A stretch of 64,000 nucleotides of DNA, from NCBI RefSeq assembly GCF_029211225.1, contig NZ_JARGEM010000006.1, positions 124,001 through 188,000 on the forward strand, written 5' to 3'. Source of the stretch: Antiquaquibacter metalliresistens (GTDB lineage: Bacteria; Actinomycetota; Actinomycetes; Actinomycetales; Microbacteriaceae). Under the pieces are notes generated by a model. That model was not told the origin of the DNA and did no database searches. It saw only the letters and a program-made list of their open reading frames with translations. Below are positions 8,839-23,644 of the stretch, piece by piece (positions within the stretch are counted from its first letter, which is position 1; each line of letters starts with the position of its first letter). The position numbers were made by a program, and so were the translations under genes.

Positions 8839-9612
8839 GTGCTCACCGACCTCGTCACCGGAGCGCTCGCCGACGCTTCGGAGCGTCGCGCTGCGCTCAG
8901 TCTCGCCGCCGTCGAGACCGCCGCTCTCGCCGCCGTGCCTGCCCTGGATGCCCTCGCAGCGCTCGCGCCCCGCGACCGCGTGCACATCATCGCCGAGATC
9001 AAGCGCGCCAGCCCCTCGCGGGGTGCCCTTGCCGAGATCGCCGATCCTGCATCGCTTGCCGTCTCCTACGAGTCCGGGGGTGCGAGCGCGATCAGCGTGC
9101 TGACCGAATCGCGACGGTTCGGCGGCTCGCTCGACGACCTGCGCGCGGTGCGCGCCGTCGCGTCGGTGCCGCTGCTGCGTAAGGACTTCATCGCCGATCC
9201 CTATCAGGTGTTCGAGGCCCGCGCTGCGGGGGCCGACCTGGTGCTGCTGATAGTCGCGGCTCTCGATCAGCCCACGCTGGCGTCCCTGTTCGCCCTGATC
9301 ACCGAACTCGGCATGACGCCGCTCGTCGAGGCGCACTCGGCCGACGAGGTCGCCCGCGCCGTCGACCTCGGCGCCGGGCTCATCGGCGTGAACGCTCGCG
9401 ATCTCAGCACCTTCGAGCTCGATCAGGATCTGTTCGGGCGACTCGCCGATTCCATTCCGAGCGGCGTCATCCGGGTCGCGGAGTCGGCCGTGAAGTCGGC
9501 GGCGGATGTCGCGCACTACCGCCGCGCGGGTGCCGATGTCGTGCTCGTCGGCGAGGCCCTGGTGACCGGCGGCGATCCGGCGGCGACCCTGCGCGAGTTC
9601 TTGGGAGCATGA
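8839..9612 (+). CDS. trpC: Indole-3-glycerol-phosphate synthase
   Basis: Ring-closes carboxyphenylamino-deoxyribulose phosphate to indole-glycerol phosphate. It is a single-domain 257-residue TIM barrel, not fused to TrpF. Diagnostic motifs are [13 protein letters not shown] with the catalytic Lys, [27 protein letters not shown] with the second catalytic Lys, [12 protein letters not shown] and VAESAVKS. It starts at GTG one base after the preceding stop; trpB begins within its last codons. Lack of trpF nearby fits the bifunctional HisA/TrpF (PriA) enzyme of actinobacteria. Confidence 0.95.
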   Translation: MLTDLVTGALADASERRAALSLAAVETAALAAVPALDALAALAPRDRVHIIAEIKRASPSRGALAEIADPASLAVSYESGGASAISVLTESRRFGGSLDDLRAVRAVASVPLLRKDFIADPYQVFEARAAGADLVLLIVAALDQPTLASLFALITELGMTPLVEAHSADEVARAVDLGAGLIGVNARDLSTFELDQDLFGRLADSIPSGVIRVAESAVKSAADVAHYRRAGADVVLVGEALVTGGDPAATLREFLGA

Positions 9613-10817
9613 TGACCGACCTGCGCAATGAACTCGGGCCGTACTTCGGCGACTTCGGTGGCCGCTACGTGCCCGAGTCGCTCATCGCCGCCCTCGACGA
9701 GCTGGATGCCGCGTACACGGCCGCCAAGACCGACCCGCTCTTCCAGGCCGAACTCGCCCAGCTGCACGCCACCTACACGGGTCGGCCCAGCATCATCACC
9801 GAGGTGCCGAGGTTCGCCGAGCATGCCGGCGGCGCGCGCATCATCCTCAAGCGCGAGGACCTCAACCACACCGGCTCGCACAAGATCAACAACGTGCTCG
9901 GCCAGGCCCTCCTGGCGCGTCGACTGGGCAAGACCCGTCTGATCGCCGAGACGGGCGCGGGCCAGCACGGCGTCGCGACCGCCACCGCCGCGGCGCTCTT
10001 CGGCATGGAGTGCGTGGTCTACATGGGCGAGGTCGACACCGAGCGTCAGGCGCTCAACGTCGCGCGCATGCGCCTGCTCGGCGCGGAGGTCGTCGCCGTG
10101 ACCACCGGCTCGCGCACGCTCAAAGACGCGATCAACGACGCGCTGCGCGACTGGGTGGCCAGCGTCGACACCACGCACTACGTGCTCGGCACGGTCGCTG
10201 GACCGCATCCCTTCCCGGTGATGGTGCGCGACTTCCACAAGATCATCGGCGAGGAGGCCCGCGCGCAGGTGCTCGAGCTCACCGGTGCGCTCCCGGACGC
10301 CGTCACGGCGTGCGTGGGCGGCGGCAGCAACGCCATGGGCATCTTCCACGCCTTCCTCGACGACCCCACGGTCGCGCTCTACGGCTACGAGGCCGCCGGC
10401 GAGGGGCACCTCACCGAGCGGCACGCCGCGACCATCACGCGCGGGCGCCCTGGCGTGCTGCACGGCGCGCGCTCCTACATGCTGCAGGACGAGGACGGCC
10501 AGACCATCGAATCGCACTCGATATCCGCCGGTCTGGACTACCCGGGCGTCGGTCCCGAGCACGCGTGGCTGCACGACATCGGTCGCGCGAGCTACCTGCC
10601 GATCACCGATGACGAGGCGATGCAGGCGCTGCGGCTGCTCTCGCGCACGGAGGGCATCATCCCGGCGATCGAGTCGGCGCACGCGCTCGCGGGCACGATG
10701 AAGCTCGGCCGCGAGCTCGGGCCGGACTCGACGATCCTCGTGAACCTCTCCGGTCGTGGTGACAAGGACATGGAGACCGCCGCGAAGTACTTCGAGCTCT
10801 TGGACGGCCAGGCGTGA
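9609..10817 (+). CDS. trpB: Tryptophan synthase beta chain
   Basis: PLP-dependent enzyme that joins indole to L-serine in the alpha2-beta2 tryptophan synthase. It has 402 residues. The PLP lysine lies in [17 protein letters not shown] (about Lys92). The phosphate-binding loop [13 protein letters not shown], the catalytic glutamate in AETGAGQHG and the C-terminal [12 protein letters not shown] are present. Two tandem ATGs (9609 and 9612) are possible starts; the first overlaps trpC. It overlaps trpA by four bases, the usual stoichiometric coupling of alpha and beta chains. Confidence 0.96.
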   Translation: MMTDLRNELGPYFGDFGGRYVPESLIAALDELDAAYTAAKTDPLFQAELAQLHATYTGRPSIITEVPRFAEHAGGARIILKREDLNHTGSHKINNVLGQALLARRLGKTRLIAETGAGQHGVATATAAALFGMECVVYMGEVDTERQALNVARMRLLGAEVVAVTTGSRTLKDAINDALRDWVASVDTTHYVLGTVAGPHPFPVMVRDFHKIIGEEARAQVLELTGALPDAVTACVGGGSNAMGIFHAFLDDPTVALYGYEAAGEGHLTERHAATITRGRPGVLHGARSYMLQDEDGQTIESHSISAGLDYPGVGPEHAWLHDIGRASYLPITDDEAMQALRLLSRTEGIIPAIESAHALAGTMKLGRELGPDSTILVNLSGRGDKDMETAAKYFELLDGQA

Positions 10818-11599
10818 GCCGCGTCGCCGAGGTCATCGCCGAGCGCAAGGCCGCCGGGTCCGGCGCGCTCGTCGGCTACCTGCCGGTCGGCTTTCCCGAC
10901 CTTGCCACGAGTGTGGATGCCGCGGTCGCGATCATCGACGCCGGCGTCGACATCCTCGAGCTGGGCCTGCCCTACTCCGATCCGGTCATGGACGGCACCG
11001 TCATCCAGCGCGCCACCCAGGCATCCCTCGCCGCGGGATTCAAGCTCGCGCACGGTTTCGACGCCGTGAAAGCGATCACGGCCCGCGTGGACGCGCCCGT
11101 GCTGGTGATGACGTACTGGAACCCGGTGCTGCAGTACGGCGTCGACCGGTTCGCCGACGATCTCGTCGCCGCGGGCGGCGCGGGGCTCATCACCCCCGAC
11201 CTCGTGCCGGACGAGGCAGGGGAGTGGATCGCCGCCTCCGAGCGCACCGGGCTCGACCGCGTGTTTCTCGCGGCCCCCAGCTCCTCCGACGCCCGCCTGG
11301 CCCGCACGGTGGAGCTCAGCCGCGGCTTCGTCTACGCCGTCTCGACCATGGGCATCACCGGCGCCCGCACCGAGATGGACAGCGCGGCGCGCGACCTCGT
11401 CGCCCGCTTGCGTTCGGTGGGCGCGACGAGCACGTGCGTCGGTCTCGGCATCTCGACCGCCGAGCAGGTGCGCGATGTGCTGAGCTACGCGGATGGCGCG
11501 ATCGTGGGTTCCGCGCTCGTCACGGCGCTCGCGGACGGCGGTGTCGACGCGGTCGCCCGCACGGCGGAGGCCCTCGCCGCCGGTACTAGACTCGCCTAG
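10814..11599 (+). CDS. trpA: Tryptophan synthase alpha chain
   Basis: Cleaves indole-glycerol phosphate to indole, which is channelled to TrpB. The 261-residue TIM barrel has the catalytic Glu49 and Asp60 in [15 protein letters not shown]. Also visible are [32 protein letters not shown] and [11 protein letters not shown]. It starts with GTG overlapping the trpB stop. A TAGACT -10-like sequence near its 3' end probably begins the lgt transcript. Confidence 0.95.
   Translation: MSRVAEVIAERKAAGSGALVGYLPVGFPDLATSVDAAVAIIDAGVDILELGLPYSDPVMDGTVIQRATQASLAAGFKLAHGFDAVKAITARVDAPVLVMTYWNPVLQYGVDRFADDLVAAGGAGLITPDLVPDEAGEWIAASERTGLDRVFLAAPSSSDARLARTVELSRGFVYAVSTMGITGARTEMDSAARDLVARLRSVGATSTCVGLGISTAEQVRDVLSYADGAIVGSALVTALADGGVDAVARTAEALAAGTRLA
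11587..11592 (+). promoter_or_regulatory. Putative -10 (TAGACT) for lgt
   Basis: TAGACT lies in the last codons of trpA and would start transcription near 11599, giving lgt a leader of about 28 nt that includes GAAAGGTG. No clear -35 is visible. Confidence 0.35.
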
Positions 11600-11627
11600 T
11601 TCGCGTGTCCTCTGAAAGGTGACTGGC

Positions 11628-12692
11628 TTGTCGTTCCTGCCGCTCAGCATCCCCAGCCCGCCCGAAGACTGGCAGATCCCGGTGCGGATCCCGATCGGGC
11701 AGTGGCTGCCGTTCCTCGGCGAGAACACCGTCTTCCAGGTCCACACCTACGCGCTGTGCATTCTGCTCGGCATCGTGCTCGCCACGATCTGGGTCAACCA
11801 GCGGCTCAAGGCACGCGGCGCCGAGTCAGGTGTCGTGCTCGACGTGATCATCTGGGCGATCCCGCTCGGGCTCGTCGGGGCGCGGTTGTGGCACGTCTTC
11901 ACCCACCCGAACGACTACTTCTTCGAGGGGGCGGACCCCTGGGAGATCATCCGCATCTGGAACGGCGGCAACGCCATCTTCGGCTCCCTGGTCGGTGGCG
12001 CGGTCGGTGCCTGGATCGGCTGCCGCATCGCCGGACTTCGGTTCTGGACCTTCGCCGACGCGCTCGCACCGGCAATGCTGCTTGCGCAGGCGCTCGGCCG
12101 TCTCGGCAACTACTTCAACCACGAGCTCTTCGGCCAGCCGACCGACCTGCCGTGGGGCCTCGAGATCGAGTCCACCAACCCCGCGTTCCCCGCCGGGCTG
12201 CCCGAGGGCACGCTGTTCCACCCCACGTTCCTGTACGAGATGATCTGGAACGTCGTCGGCATCGTCTTCCTGCTCGCCCTCGAGCGCGCGTGGCACTTCG
12301 AGAAGCGGTCCATTCTCGGCGTCACCCTGCCCGTGCCGGTGGGCGCGCGGGTGCCGCGCCTGCAGTGGGGCAAGGTCTGGGCGCTGTACATGATCTGGTA
12401 CGGCCTCGGTCGCGCGTGGTTCGAGTCGATCCGCGTGGATCCGAGCGAGGTGTTCCTGGGCATCCGCAGCAACATCTGGGGGGCGTTCGCGGCGATCGCG
12501 CTCGGTATCGTGCTCTACCTCGTGCAGCGGCGGCGGCATCCCGGCATCGAGCCCGGACCCTACCTGCCGGGCCGGGCGCCCGAGGGTACGGTAGACTCCG
12601 TTGAAACCTACTCGGACACTGACGAACCCGACGATGATGTCGAAGGCGCCGAGAAGCTCGCCACAAGCGGAGCAGGTACCAAGAAGCCCTGA
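11628..12692 (+). CDS. lgt: Prolipoprotein diacylglyceryl transferase
   Basis: Integral membrane enzyme that attaches diacylglycerol to the lipobox cysteine of prolipoproteins. It has about 354 residues and seven expected membrane helices. The Lgt signature GRLGNYFNHELFGQPTDLPW is at about 155-175, with the conserved Arg and Asn. The early HTYALCILLGIVLATIW segment holds the conserved His of the HxYGL-like region. The acidic C-terminal tail is long, as in actinobacteria. I favour TTG 11628, correctly spaced from GAAAGGTG; GTG 11619 would lie inside that ribosome-binding site. trpA-lgt-gltB is a common actinobacterial order. Confidence 0.92.
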   Translation: MSFLPLSIPSPPEDWQIPVRIPIGQWLPFLGENTVFQVHTYALCILLGIVLATIWVNQRLKARGAESGVVLDVIIWAIPLGLVGARLWHVFTHPNDYFFEGADPWEIIRIWNGGNAIFGSLVGGAVGAWIGCRIAGLRFWTFADALAPAMLLAQALGRLGNYFNHELFGQPTDLPWGLEIESTNPAFPAGLPEGTLFHPTFLYEMIWNVVGIVFLLALERAWHFEKRSILGVTLPVPVGARVPRLQWGKVWALYMIWYGLGRAWFESIRVDPSEVFLGIRSNIWGAFAAIALGIVLYLVQRRRHPGIEPGPYLPGRAPEGTVDSVETYSDTDEPDDDVEGAEKLATSGAGTKKP

Positions 12693-12696
12693 TCGA

Positions 12697-12721
12697 CTGG
12701 GCCGCACCCACCTGGGCCGCA
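12697..12721 (+). repeat. Short tandem direct repeat between lgt and gltB
   Basis: CTGGGCCGCA occurs twice (12697-12706 and 12712-12721) with a 15-nt period, in the 69-nt gap between lgt and gltB. It could be two half-sites for a regulator of glutamate synthase, but the motif is GC-rich and might be chance. Confidence 0.3.
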
Positions 12722-12761
12722 GACGTCCCACCACACCAGCACCATCGTGAGGACGGTATCC

Positions 12762-17337
<4,576 letters not shown>

Positions 17338-17345
<8 letters not shown>

Positions 17346-18795
17346 TCCCAAGGGATTCCTCAAGGTGCAGGAGCGCGAGCTTCCGCCCCGCCGCCCCGTG
17401 GCGCTGCGGCTCATGGACTGGAAAGAGGTCTATGAGGCGCAGGACCCGACGCAGTTGCGCCGCCAGGCCGGCCGTTGCATGGACTGCGGCGTGCCGTTCT
17501 GCCACCAGGGCTGTCCGCTCGGCAACCTGATCCCCGAGTGGAACGACCTGATGTGGCGCGGCGAGGGCGCGCAGGCCATCGAGCGTCTGCACGCCACGAA
17601 CAACTTCCCGGAGTTCACCGGCCGCTTGTGCCCCGCACCGTGCGAGAGCTCCTGCGTGCTCGGCATCAACCAGCCGGCGGTCACGATCAAGCAGATCGAG
17701 GTCTCGATCATCGACGAGGCCTACGCCAACGGTCTGGTCACCCCGCACCCGCCCGAGCGGCTCACCGGCAAGACGGTGGCCGTGGTCGGGTCCGGGCCGG
17801 CCGGGCTGGCGGCCGCGCAGCAGCTGACGCGCGCGGGGCACACGGTCGCGGTGTTCGAACGCGATGACCGGATCGGGGGGTTGCTGCGGTACGGCATCCC
17901 CGATTTCAAGATGGAGAAGAAGCACCTCGAGGCGCGTCTGAGCCAGATGCAGGCCGAGGGCACCCGATTCCGCGCTGGCGTGAACGTGGGCGTCGACATC
18001 ACCTGGGACGAACTGCGCGCGCGCTACGACGCGGTGATCGTCGCGACCGGTGCGACCGTGCCACGCGACCTCGCGATTCCCGGGCGCGACCTGCCCGGCG
18101 TGCACTTCGCGATGGAATACCTGGTGCAGGCCAACCGGGCTGGTGCGGGCGACGCCCTGCACGACCAGATCAGCGCGGAGGGCAAGCACGTCGTCGTGCT
18201 CGGCGGCGGCGACACCGGTGCGGACTGCATCGGCACCGCGCACCGCCAGGGCGCGCTCTCGGTGACGAACCTCGCGATCGGCGTGCAGCCGCCGTCGGAG
18301 CGCCCCGACCACCAGCCCTGGCCGATGGCGCCGACGCTGTTCGAGGTGTCGAGCGCGCACGAGGAGGGCGGCGAGCGGGTGTACCTCGCCTCCACCGTCG
18401 AGTTCCTTGCCAACGACGCCGGCGAGCTGCGCGCGATCCGCGTTGCCGAGACCGAGTACCTCGACGGACGGCGCGTGCCGAAGTCGGGCACCGAGCGCGA
18501 GATCCCCGCGGACCTCGTGCTGCTCGCGCTCGGGTTCACCGGGCCCGAGTCGGAGACGCTCACGGAGCAGTTGCCCGTGCCGTTCGACGAGCGCGGCACG
18601 ATCGAGCGCGACGCGCAGTACGAGACCAGCGAGTCCGGCGTCTTCGTGGCCGGGGATGCCGGACGCGGGCAGTCGCTCATCGTCTGGGCCATCGCGGAGG
18701 GTCGAGCCGCGGCATCCGCCGTCGACCGCTTCCTCGAGGGCGAGACCCGCCTGCCGTTCCCGGTGCGCCCCACCGATCGCGCGATCGCCATCTAG
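17338..18795 (+). CDS. gltD: Glutamate synthase small subunit
   Basis: Beta subunit of GOGAT that passes electrons from NADPH through FAD and two 4Fe-4S clusters to GltB. The 485-residue protein begins with a cluster-binding region ([19 protein letters not shown], Cys47/50/55/59, then [15 protein letters not shown]). An FAD Rossmann motif follows ([15 protein letters not shown]), then the NADPH motif [12 protein letters not shown] and the C-terminal FAD segment [13 protein letters not shown]. The GTG start within the gltB end has a GGAGGTG ribosome-binding site. Its TAG stop is part of the probable pyk -10. Confidence 0.96.
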
Positions 18796-18798
18796 TCT
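18793..18798 (+). promoter_or_regulatory. Putative pyk -10 (TAGTCT) containing the gltD stop codon
   Basis: TAGTCT begins with the gltD TAG stop. Transcription would start near 18805, giving pyk a leader of about 35 nt with the ribosome-binding site AAGGAAG at 18831-18837. Confidence 0.45.
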
Positions 18799-18839
18799 TC
18801 TTCCGACCCACCACCACTGCCACCACCAGTAAGGAAGTC

Positions 18840-20297
18840 ATGAGACGAGCCAAGATCGTCGCCACCCTCGGGCCGGCGACGTCGAGCTACGAGAACATCA
18901 GGGCGATCATCGATGCAGGTGTCGATGTCGCTCGCATGAACCTCAGTCACGGCAGCTATGCCGTGCACGAGGAGGTCTATGCGAACGTGCGGAAGGCCGC
19001 GGACGACTCCGGTCGCGCGGTCGCCGTCATGGTCGATCTGCAGGGCCCGAAGATCCGGCTCGGCAAGTTCGCCGACGGGCCGCACGAGCTCGAGGTGGGT
19101 GACATCTTCAAGATCACCACCGACGACGTCCTCGGCACGAAGGAGCTCGTCGGCACCACGTTCAAAGGTCTGCCCGGGGATGTCTCACCCGGCGACTTCC
19201 TGCTCATCGACGACGGCAAGGTGAAGGTCAAGGTCGTCTCGGTCGATGGTCCCGTGGTCACGACCGAGGTGATCGTCGCCGGTCCGGTCTCCAACAACAA
19301 GGGCATCAACCTGCCCGGCGTCGCCGTCAACGTGCCTGCGCTCTCCGAGAAGGACGAAGACGATCTGCGCTGGGGCCTCAAGCTCGGTGCCGACCTCATC
19401 GCCCTCTCGTTCGTGCGCAACGCCGAGGACATCGTGCGCGTGCACGAGATCATGGCCGAAGAAGGCCGCAAGGTGCCGGTGATCGCGAAGATCGAGAAGC
19501 CGCAGGCGGTCGACCACCTCGAGGACATCATCAACGCCTTCGACGCCATCATGGTGGCTCGTGGCGACCTCGGCGTCGAGCTCCCGCTCGAAGCGGTGCC
19601 GATCGTGCAGAAGCACACCATCGAACTGGCCCGGCGCATGGCGAAGCCGGTGATCGTCGCAACCCAGATGCTGGAGTCGATGATCTCCTCGCCCGTGCCC
19701 ACTCGCGCTGAGACTTCCGACGTCGCCAACGCCATCCTCGACGGTGCCGACGCGGTGATGCTCTCGGGCGAGACCAGCGTCGGCCAGTATCCGGTCGTCA
19801 CGGTGCAGACCATGGCGCGCATCGTCGCGTCCACCGAGGCGCACGGCCTCGATCGCATTCCGCCGCTCGGCACGAAGCCGCGCACGCAGGGCGGGGCGCT
19901 CACGCTCGCGGCCGCCGAGGTCGCCGACTTCGTCGACGCCAAGTTCGTCTGCGTCTTCACCGAGTCCGGTGACTCGGCGCGACGGATGTCCCGACTGCGG
20001 TTCCGGATCCCGATGCGGGCGTTCGCGACCGACGAGGCGATCAGACGACGCATGGCGCTGATCTGGGGCATCGAGTCCTTCGTCGTCGATCGTGTGACGC
20101 ACACGGACGCGATGTACCGACAGGTGGACGAGGTGCTGCTGCGCGAGGGCCTCGCCGAGGTCGGCGACAAGGTCGTGGTGATCTCGGGATCGCCTCCCGG
20201 CATCCCCGGCTCCACCAACGACCTGCGCGTGCACGTGATGGGCGACGCCATCAACGCCGTCGCGCCGGTCTGGCAGTCGGGACAGCACGCCGACTGA
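18840..20297 (+). CDS. pyk: Pyruvate kinase
   Basis: Last step of glycolysis: PEP + ADP to pyruvate + ATP. It is 485 residues, full length. The N-terminal RRAKIVATLGPATSS, the substrate segment ARMNLSHGSY, the catalytic IAKIEKPQAVDHL, the ARGDLGVELPLE loop and MLSGETSVGQYPV (from about residue 307) are all present. The C-terminal effector domain is complete. It has its own probable promoter inside the gltD stop. The adjacent PPSR-ppsA unit encodes the opposing reaction, so the locus is a PEP/pyruvate switch. Confidence 0.96.
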   Translation: MRRAKIVATLGPATSSYENIRAIIDAGVDVARMNLSHGSYAVHEEVYANVRKAADDSGRAVAVMVDLQGPKIRLGKFADGPHELEVGDIFKITTDDVLGTKELVGTTFKGLPGDVSPGDFLLIDDGKVKVKVVSVDGPVVTTEVIVAGPVSNNKGINLPGVAVNVPALSEKDEDDLRWGLKLGADLIALSFVRNAEDIVRVHEIMAEEGRKVPVIAKIEKPQAVDHLEDIINAFDAIMVARGDLGVELPLEAVPIVQKHTIELARRMAKPVIVATQMLESMISSPVPTRAETSDVANAILDGADAVMLSGETSVGQYPVVTVQTMARIVASTEAHGLDRIPPLGTKPRTQGGALTLAAAEVADFVDAKFVCVFTESGDSARRMSRLRFRIPMRAFATDEAIRRRMALIWGIESFVVDRVTHTDAMYRQVDEVLLREGLAEVGDKVVVISGSPPGIPGSTNDLRVHVMGDAINAVAPVWQSGQHAD

Positions 20298-20309
20298 GGT
20301 CGGATCCAT

Positions 20310-20323
20310 AGTCCTTTGGTCCC
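20310..20323 (-). promoter_or_regulatory. DosR/DevR-like box upstream of PPSR-ppsA
   Basis: Read on the minus strand the site is GGGACCAAAGGACT, which matches the DosR core consensus GGGACTWWAGTCCC at 10 of 14 positions by my count. Its centre is about 42 bp upstream of the start point predicted from TAGTCT at 20347-20352, where class II activators bind. Two similar sites occur at 34723 and 42714. DosR binding itself is inference. Confidence 0.4.
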
Positions 20324-20325
20324 TG

Positions 20326-20341
20326 CCGGGCGCACGCCCGG
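20326..20341 (+). terminator. Short GC hairpin after pyk
   Basis: CCGGGC / GCCCGG arms around a GCAC loop, 28 nt after the pyk stop. It could end the pyk transcript, although it has no T-run and only six base pairs. Confidence 0.4.
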
Positions 20342-20346
20342 TCCCA

Positions 20347-20352
20347 TAGTCT
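20347..20352 (+). promoter_or_regulatory. Putative -10 (TAGTCT) for PPSR-ppsA
   Basis: TAGTCT predicts a start near 20359, inside the inverted repeat at 20351-20385. A related TAGTCC lies at 20309-20314 within the DosR-like box. Confidence 0.4.
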
Positions 20353-20385
20353 TCGCTGGACACCACGATGCGGTGTCCAGCGAAG
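20351..20385 (+). promoter_or_regulatory. Perfect 14-bp inverted repeat at the 5' end of the PPSR transcript
   Basis: CTTCGCTGGACACC (20351-20364) and its exact reverse complement (20372-20385) flank a 7-nt loop. The right arm ends at the first G of the ribosome-binding sequence GGAGGG (20385-20390). It could be a transcription-factor operator over the start point or an mRNA hairpin beside the ribosome-binding site. Confidence 0.5.
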
Positions 20386-20393
20386 GAGGGGAC

Positions 20394-21212
20394 GTGCAGG
20401 ATCGGTCTCCTCGGGTTGTCTTCTTCGTCTCCGACAGCACCGGGATCACCGCGGAGACGCTCGGCAACGCGCTGCTGTCGAACTTTCCGGAGTTCGGATT
20501 CGTTCGACGCACGCTCCCATTCGTGGACAGCGTCGATCGCGCCCGCGAGGTCGTGCGCGAGATCGACGACGCCACGGGGGGCCCGGCCGCACCCCTGGTG
20601 TTCACGACGGTGAGAACCGGCGCCGTGCAACAGGCGGTGCAGTCGTCCAGGGCCATCACGATCGACCTGCTACACGGTCATCTCGCCGAGCTCGAGCACA
20701 TCCTCGACACGCGGGCCTCGGAGCATCCCGGGCAATATCACGGCATCGGGGATGCCGCGCGATACCACGAGCGCATGCGCGCCGTCGAATACGCGCTCGA
20801 GCACGACGATGGGCAGAGTCTGCGCTCGCTCGACGAGGCCGACGTCATCATCATCGCCCCATCGCGGTGCGGCAAGACCCCGACCACGATGTACCTGGCG
20901 CTCCAGTACGGTCTGCTCGTTGCGAACTACCCGCTGACCGACGACGACCTGCCCGCGCAGGGACTTCCACGGCCCATCGCGCCGCACGCCCAGCGCTGCT
21001 TCGGGCTGATCACGACGCCGCAGCGGCTCAGCCAGGTGCGCCAGGAGCGGCGGCCCGGCTCGCGATACGCCTCGCTCGAGCAGTGCACCGCCGAGCTGCG
21101 GCATGCGGAGGACCTCTATCGACGGCTCCGCGTCCCGTATCTGAACTCCTCGACCAAGAGCGTCGAGGAGATGGCGGCCGTGATGCTGCACACCATGAAC
21201 CTGCGGGCCTAA
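20394..21212 (+). CDS. ppsR: PEP synthase regulatory protein (PPSR/DUF299 kinase-phosphorylase)
   Basis: Bifunctional ADP-dependent kinase and phosphate-dependent phosphorylase. It inactivates its partner by phosphorylating a threonine next to the catalytic histidine and reactivates it by phosphorolysis. It has 272 residues. The N-terminal [21 protein letters not shown] and the P-loop-like [17 protein letters not shown] (from about residue 157) are family features; the loop has RCGK where many homologues have RTSK. I chose GTG 20394 because GGAGGG lies just upstream; a start at 20316 would place a palindrome in the coding region. ppsA follows after 29 nt, which identifies the target. Confidence 0.9.
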   Translation: MQDRSPRVVFFVSDSTGITAETLGNALLSNFPEFGFVRRTLPFVDSVDRAREVVREIDDATGGPAAPLVFTTVRTGAVQQAVQSSRAITIDLLHGHLAELEHILDTRASEHPGQYHGIGDAARYHERMRAVEYALEHDDGQSLRSLDEADVIIIAPSRCGKTPTTMYLALQYGLLVANYPLTDDDLPAQGLPRPIAPHAQRCFGLITTPQRLSQVRQERRPGSRYASLEQCTAELRHAEDLYRRLRVPYLNSSTKSVEEMAAVMLHTMNLRA

Positions 21213-21241
21213 CGCCGGCAACACCAGAGAGGAGCACGCTG

Positions 21242-23644
21242 ATGCAGAACATCCTGTGGTTCGAAGAGATCGGCATGGAGGACCTGCCCCAAGTGGGCGG
21301 CAAGAACGCCTCGCTCGGCGAGATGGTCTCGAAGCTCGCGGGCACCGGAGTGCGCGTTCCCGGCGGTTTCGCGACGACCGCGGACGCCTATCGGGGCTTC
21401 CTCGCACTCGACGGGCTCGATCAGCGCATCTGGTCGGCGCTGGACGCACTCGACATCGAGGATGTCGCCGAGCTCGCCCGCGTCGGCGCGGACATCCGCT
21501 CGTGGATCGAGGCTCAGCCGCTGCCTGCGGACCTCGAGCGCGACGTGCGCGCTGCCTACGCGAAGCTCATCGCGGGAGACGCCGATCCGGAGTCGGTCAC
21601 GTGGGCCGTGCGTTCGAGCGCCACCGCCGAGGATCTGCCGGATGCCTCATTCGCCGGCCAGCAGGAGACCTACCTCAACATCGGCGGTGTCGAGAACATC
21701 CTCGGCGCCATTCGCAGCGTCTACGCGTCGCTCTACAACGATCGCGCCATCACCTACCGCGTGCACCACGGCTTCGACCATCGCGATGTCGCGCTCTCGG
21801 CCGGGGTGCAGCGGATGGTGCGCTCCGACGTCGGGGCATCCGGCGTGATGTTCACCGTGGACACCGAGTCCGGGTTCGCCGGTGCCGTGTTCATCACGAG
21901 CGCCTACGGACTGGGCGAAGCCGTGGTGCAGGGCTCGGTGAACCCCGACGAGTTCTACGTCTACAAGGAGGCGCTGCGTGCCGGACGGCCGTCGATCCTC
22001 AAGCGCTCGGTGGGGGAGAAGGCGATTGCCCTCCGCTACGCCTCCGGCACGGGCGTCGTCGGTTCGACGGAGTTCACCGACGTGCCCGAGGAGGACCGCC
22101 GGCGGTTCTCGATCACCGACGACGAGGTTCAGGAGCTCGGTAGGCATGCCCTCACCATCGAGGAGCACTACGCGCGGGCGATGGACATCGAGTGGGCGAA
22201 GGACGGTGTCGACGGGCTGCTCTACATTCTGCAGGCGCGACCGGAGACGGTCGTCTCCCGCGAGAGCGGCACCGTGATGCGCCGCTCGGTGCTGCAGGAG
22301 CACGGGCCGGTCGCGGTCACCGGTCGCGCGATCGGTCAACGCATCGGGGCGGGCCCCGTGCGCGTGCTCACGTCGATCGCCCAGATGGACCGCTTTCAGC
22401 CCGGTGACGTGCTCGTGGCGGACATGACGGATCCGGATTGGGAGCCGATCATGAAGCGGGCGAGCGCCATCGTGACCGATCGCGGTGGGCGCACGTGTCA
22501 CGCGGCGATCATCGCGCGTGAGCTCGGCATCCCGGCCGTCGTGGGCACCGGCACCGCGACGCAGGTGCTGGCGGACGGGTCACCGGTCACCGTCTCCTGC
22601 GCCGAAGGCGACGACGGCGTGGTCTACCAGGGGATGCTGCGCTACGTCGAAGAGGAAACTCGGCTCGACGAGATGCCCGAGTCGCCCGTGAAGATCATGA
22701 TGAACGTCGCGACGCCGGAGCAGGCTTTCGGCCTCGCCAAGCTGCCGAACAACGGGGTCGGACTCGCGCGGCTGGAGTTCATCATCAACCAGCAGATCGG
22801 CATCCACCCGCAGGCACTGCTCGACTTCGATGCCCTTCCCGAGCCGCTCAAGCACGACGTGGCAGACCGGATCGCCGCGTATCCCTCGCCGAGGGAGTTC
22901 TTCATCCGCCGTGTCGCCGAGGGGGTGTCGATGATCGCGGCGGCGTTCGCGCCGCAGCCGGTGATCGTGCGGCTGAGCGACTTCAAGTCCAACGAGTACG
23001 CGAACCTGATCGGCGGCGATCGATACGAACCCCGCGAAGAGAACCCGATGATCGGATACCGCGGCGCGTCGCGATACATCTCCCCGGGTTTCCGGGAGTG
23101 CTTCGATCTGGAGTGCGCCGCCCTGCGGTTCGTGCGTGAGGAGATGGGGCTCACGAACGTCGAGATCATGGTGCCGTTCGTGCGCACAGTGAAGGAGGGC
23201 GCCGCGGTGCTCGACCTGCTCGCCGAAAACGGTCTGCGGCGGGGGGAGAACGGTCTCAAGGTGATCATGATGTGCGAACTGCCCAGCAACGCGGTGCTCG
23301 CGGACGACTTCCTCGAGCACTTCGACGGGTTCTCCATCGGGTCCAACGACATGACCCAGCTCACACTCGGTCTGGACCGGGACTCCGCGCTGGTCGCCCA
23401 GACCTTCGACGAGCGCGACCCGGCGGTGCTGCGGATGTTCTCGATGGCCATCGAGGCATGCCTGCGCAAGGGCAAGTACATCGGCATCTGTGGCCAGGGT
23501 CCGAGCGACTACCCCGACCTTGCGGAGTGGCTCGTGCGCGAGGGCATCCAATCGATGTCGCTCAACCCCGACAGCGTCGTGGCGACCTGGTTGCGGCTGG
23601 CAGGCATGAGCGACTCCACACCGCGAGCGGGTGCTGGGGCATGA
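21242..23644 (+). CDS. ppsA: Phosphoenolpyruvate synthase
   Basis: Makes PEP, AMP and phosphate from pyruvate, ATP and water for gluconeogenesis. It has 800 residues, shorter than pyruvate-phosphate dikinase (about 870-900). The order is N-terminal ATP-grasp domain ([32 protein letters not shown]), swivelling His domain with [20 protein letters not shown] (His420; Thr418 the expected PPSR target), and PEP-utilising barrel ([33 protein letters not shown]). GGRTCHAA rather than GGMTSHAA favours PEP synthase over dikinase. AGAGAGGAG precedes the ATG. It overlaps the next gene by four bases. Confidence 0.93.
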   Translation: MQNILWFEEIGMEDLPQVGGKNASLGEMVSKLAGTGVRVPGGFATTADAYRGFLALDGLDQRIWSALDALDIEDVAELARVGADIRSWIEAQPLPADLERDVRAAYAKLIAGDADPESVTWAVRSSATAEDLPDASFAGQQETYLNIGGVENILGAIRSVYASLYNDRAITYRVHHGFDHRDVALSAGVQRMVRSDVGASGVMFTVDTESGFAGAVFITSAYGLGEAVVQGSVNPDEFYVYKEALRAGRPSILKRSVGEKAIALRYASGTGVVGSTEFTDVPEEDRRRFSITDDEVQELGRHALTIEEHYARAMDIEWAKDGVDGLLYILQARPETVVSRESGTVMRRSVLQEHGPVAVTGRAIGQRIGAGPVRVLTSIAQMDRFQPGDVLVADMTDPDWEPIMKRASAIVTDRGGRTCHAAIIARELGIPAVVGTGTATQVLADGSPVTVSCAEGDDGVVYQGMLRYVEEETRLDEMPESPVKIMMNVATPEQAFGLAKLPNNGVGLARLEFIINQQIGIHPQALLDFDALPEPLKHDVADRIAAYPSPREFFIRRVAEGVSMIAAAFAPQPVIVRLSDFKSNEYANLIGGDRYEPREENPMIGYRGASRYISPGFRECFDLECAALRFVREEMGLTNVEIMVPFVRTVKEGAAVLDLLAENGLRRGENGLKVIMMCELPSNAVLADDFLEHFDGFSIGSNDMTQLTLGLDRDSALVAQTFDERDPAVLRMFSMAIEACLRKGKYIGICGQGPSDYPDLAEWLVREGIQSMSLNPDSVVATWLRLAGMSDSTPRAGAGA

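Noticed and set aside
20867-23644. A 925-codon version of PEP synthase
   Set aside because: The extra N-terminal part overlaps PPSR in another frame. The ATG at 21242 has a strong AGAGAGGAG site and begins the family domain.
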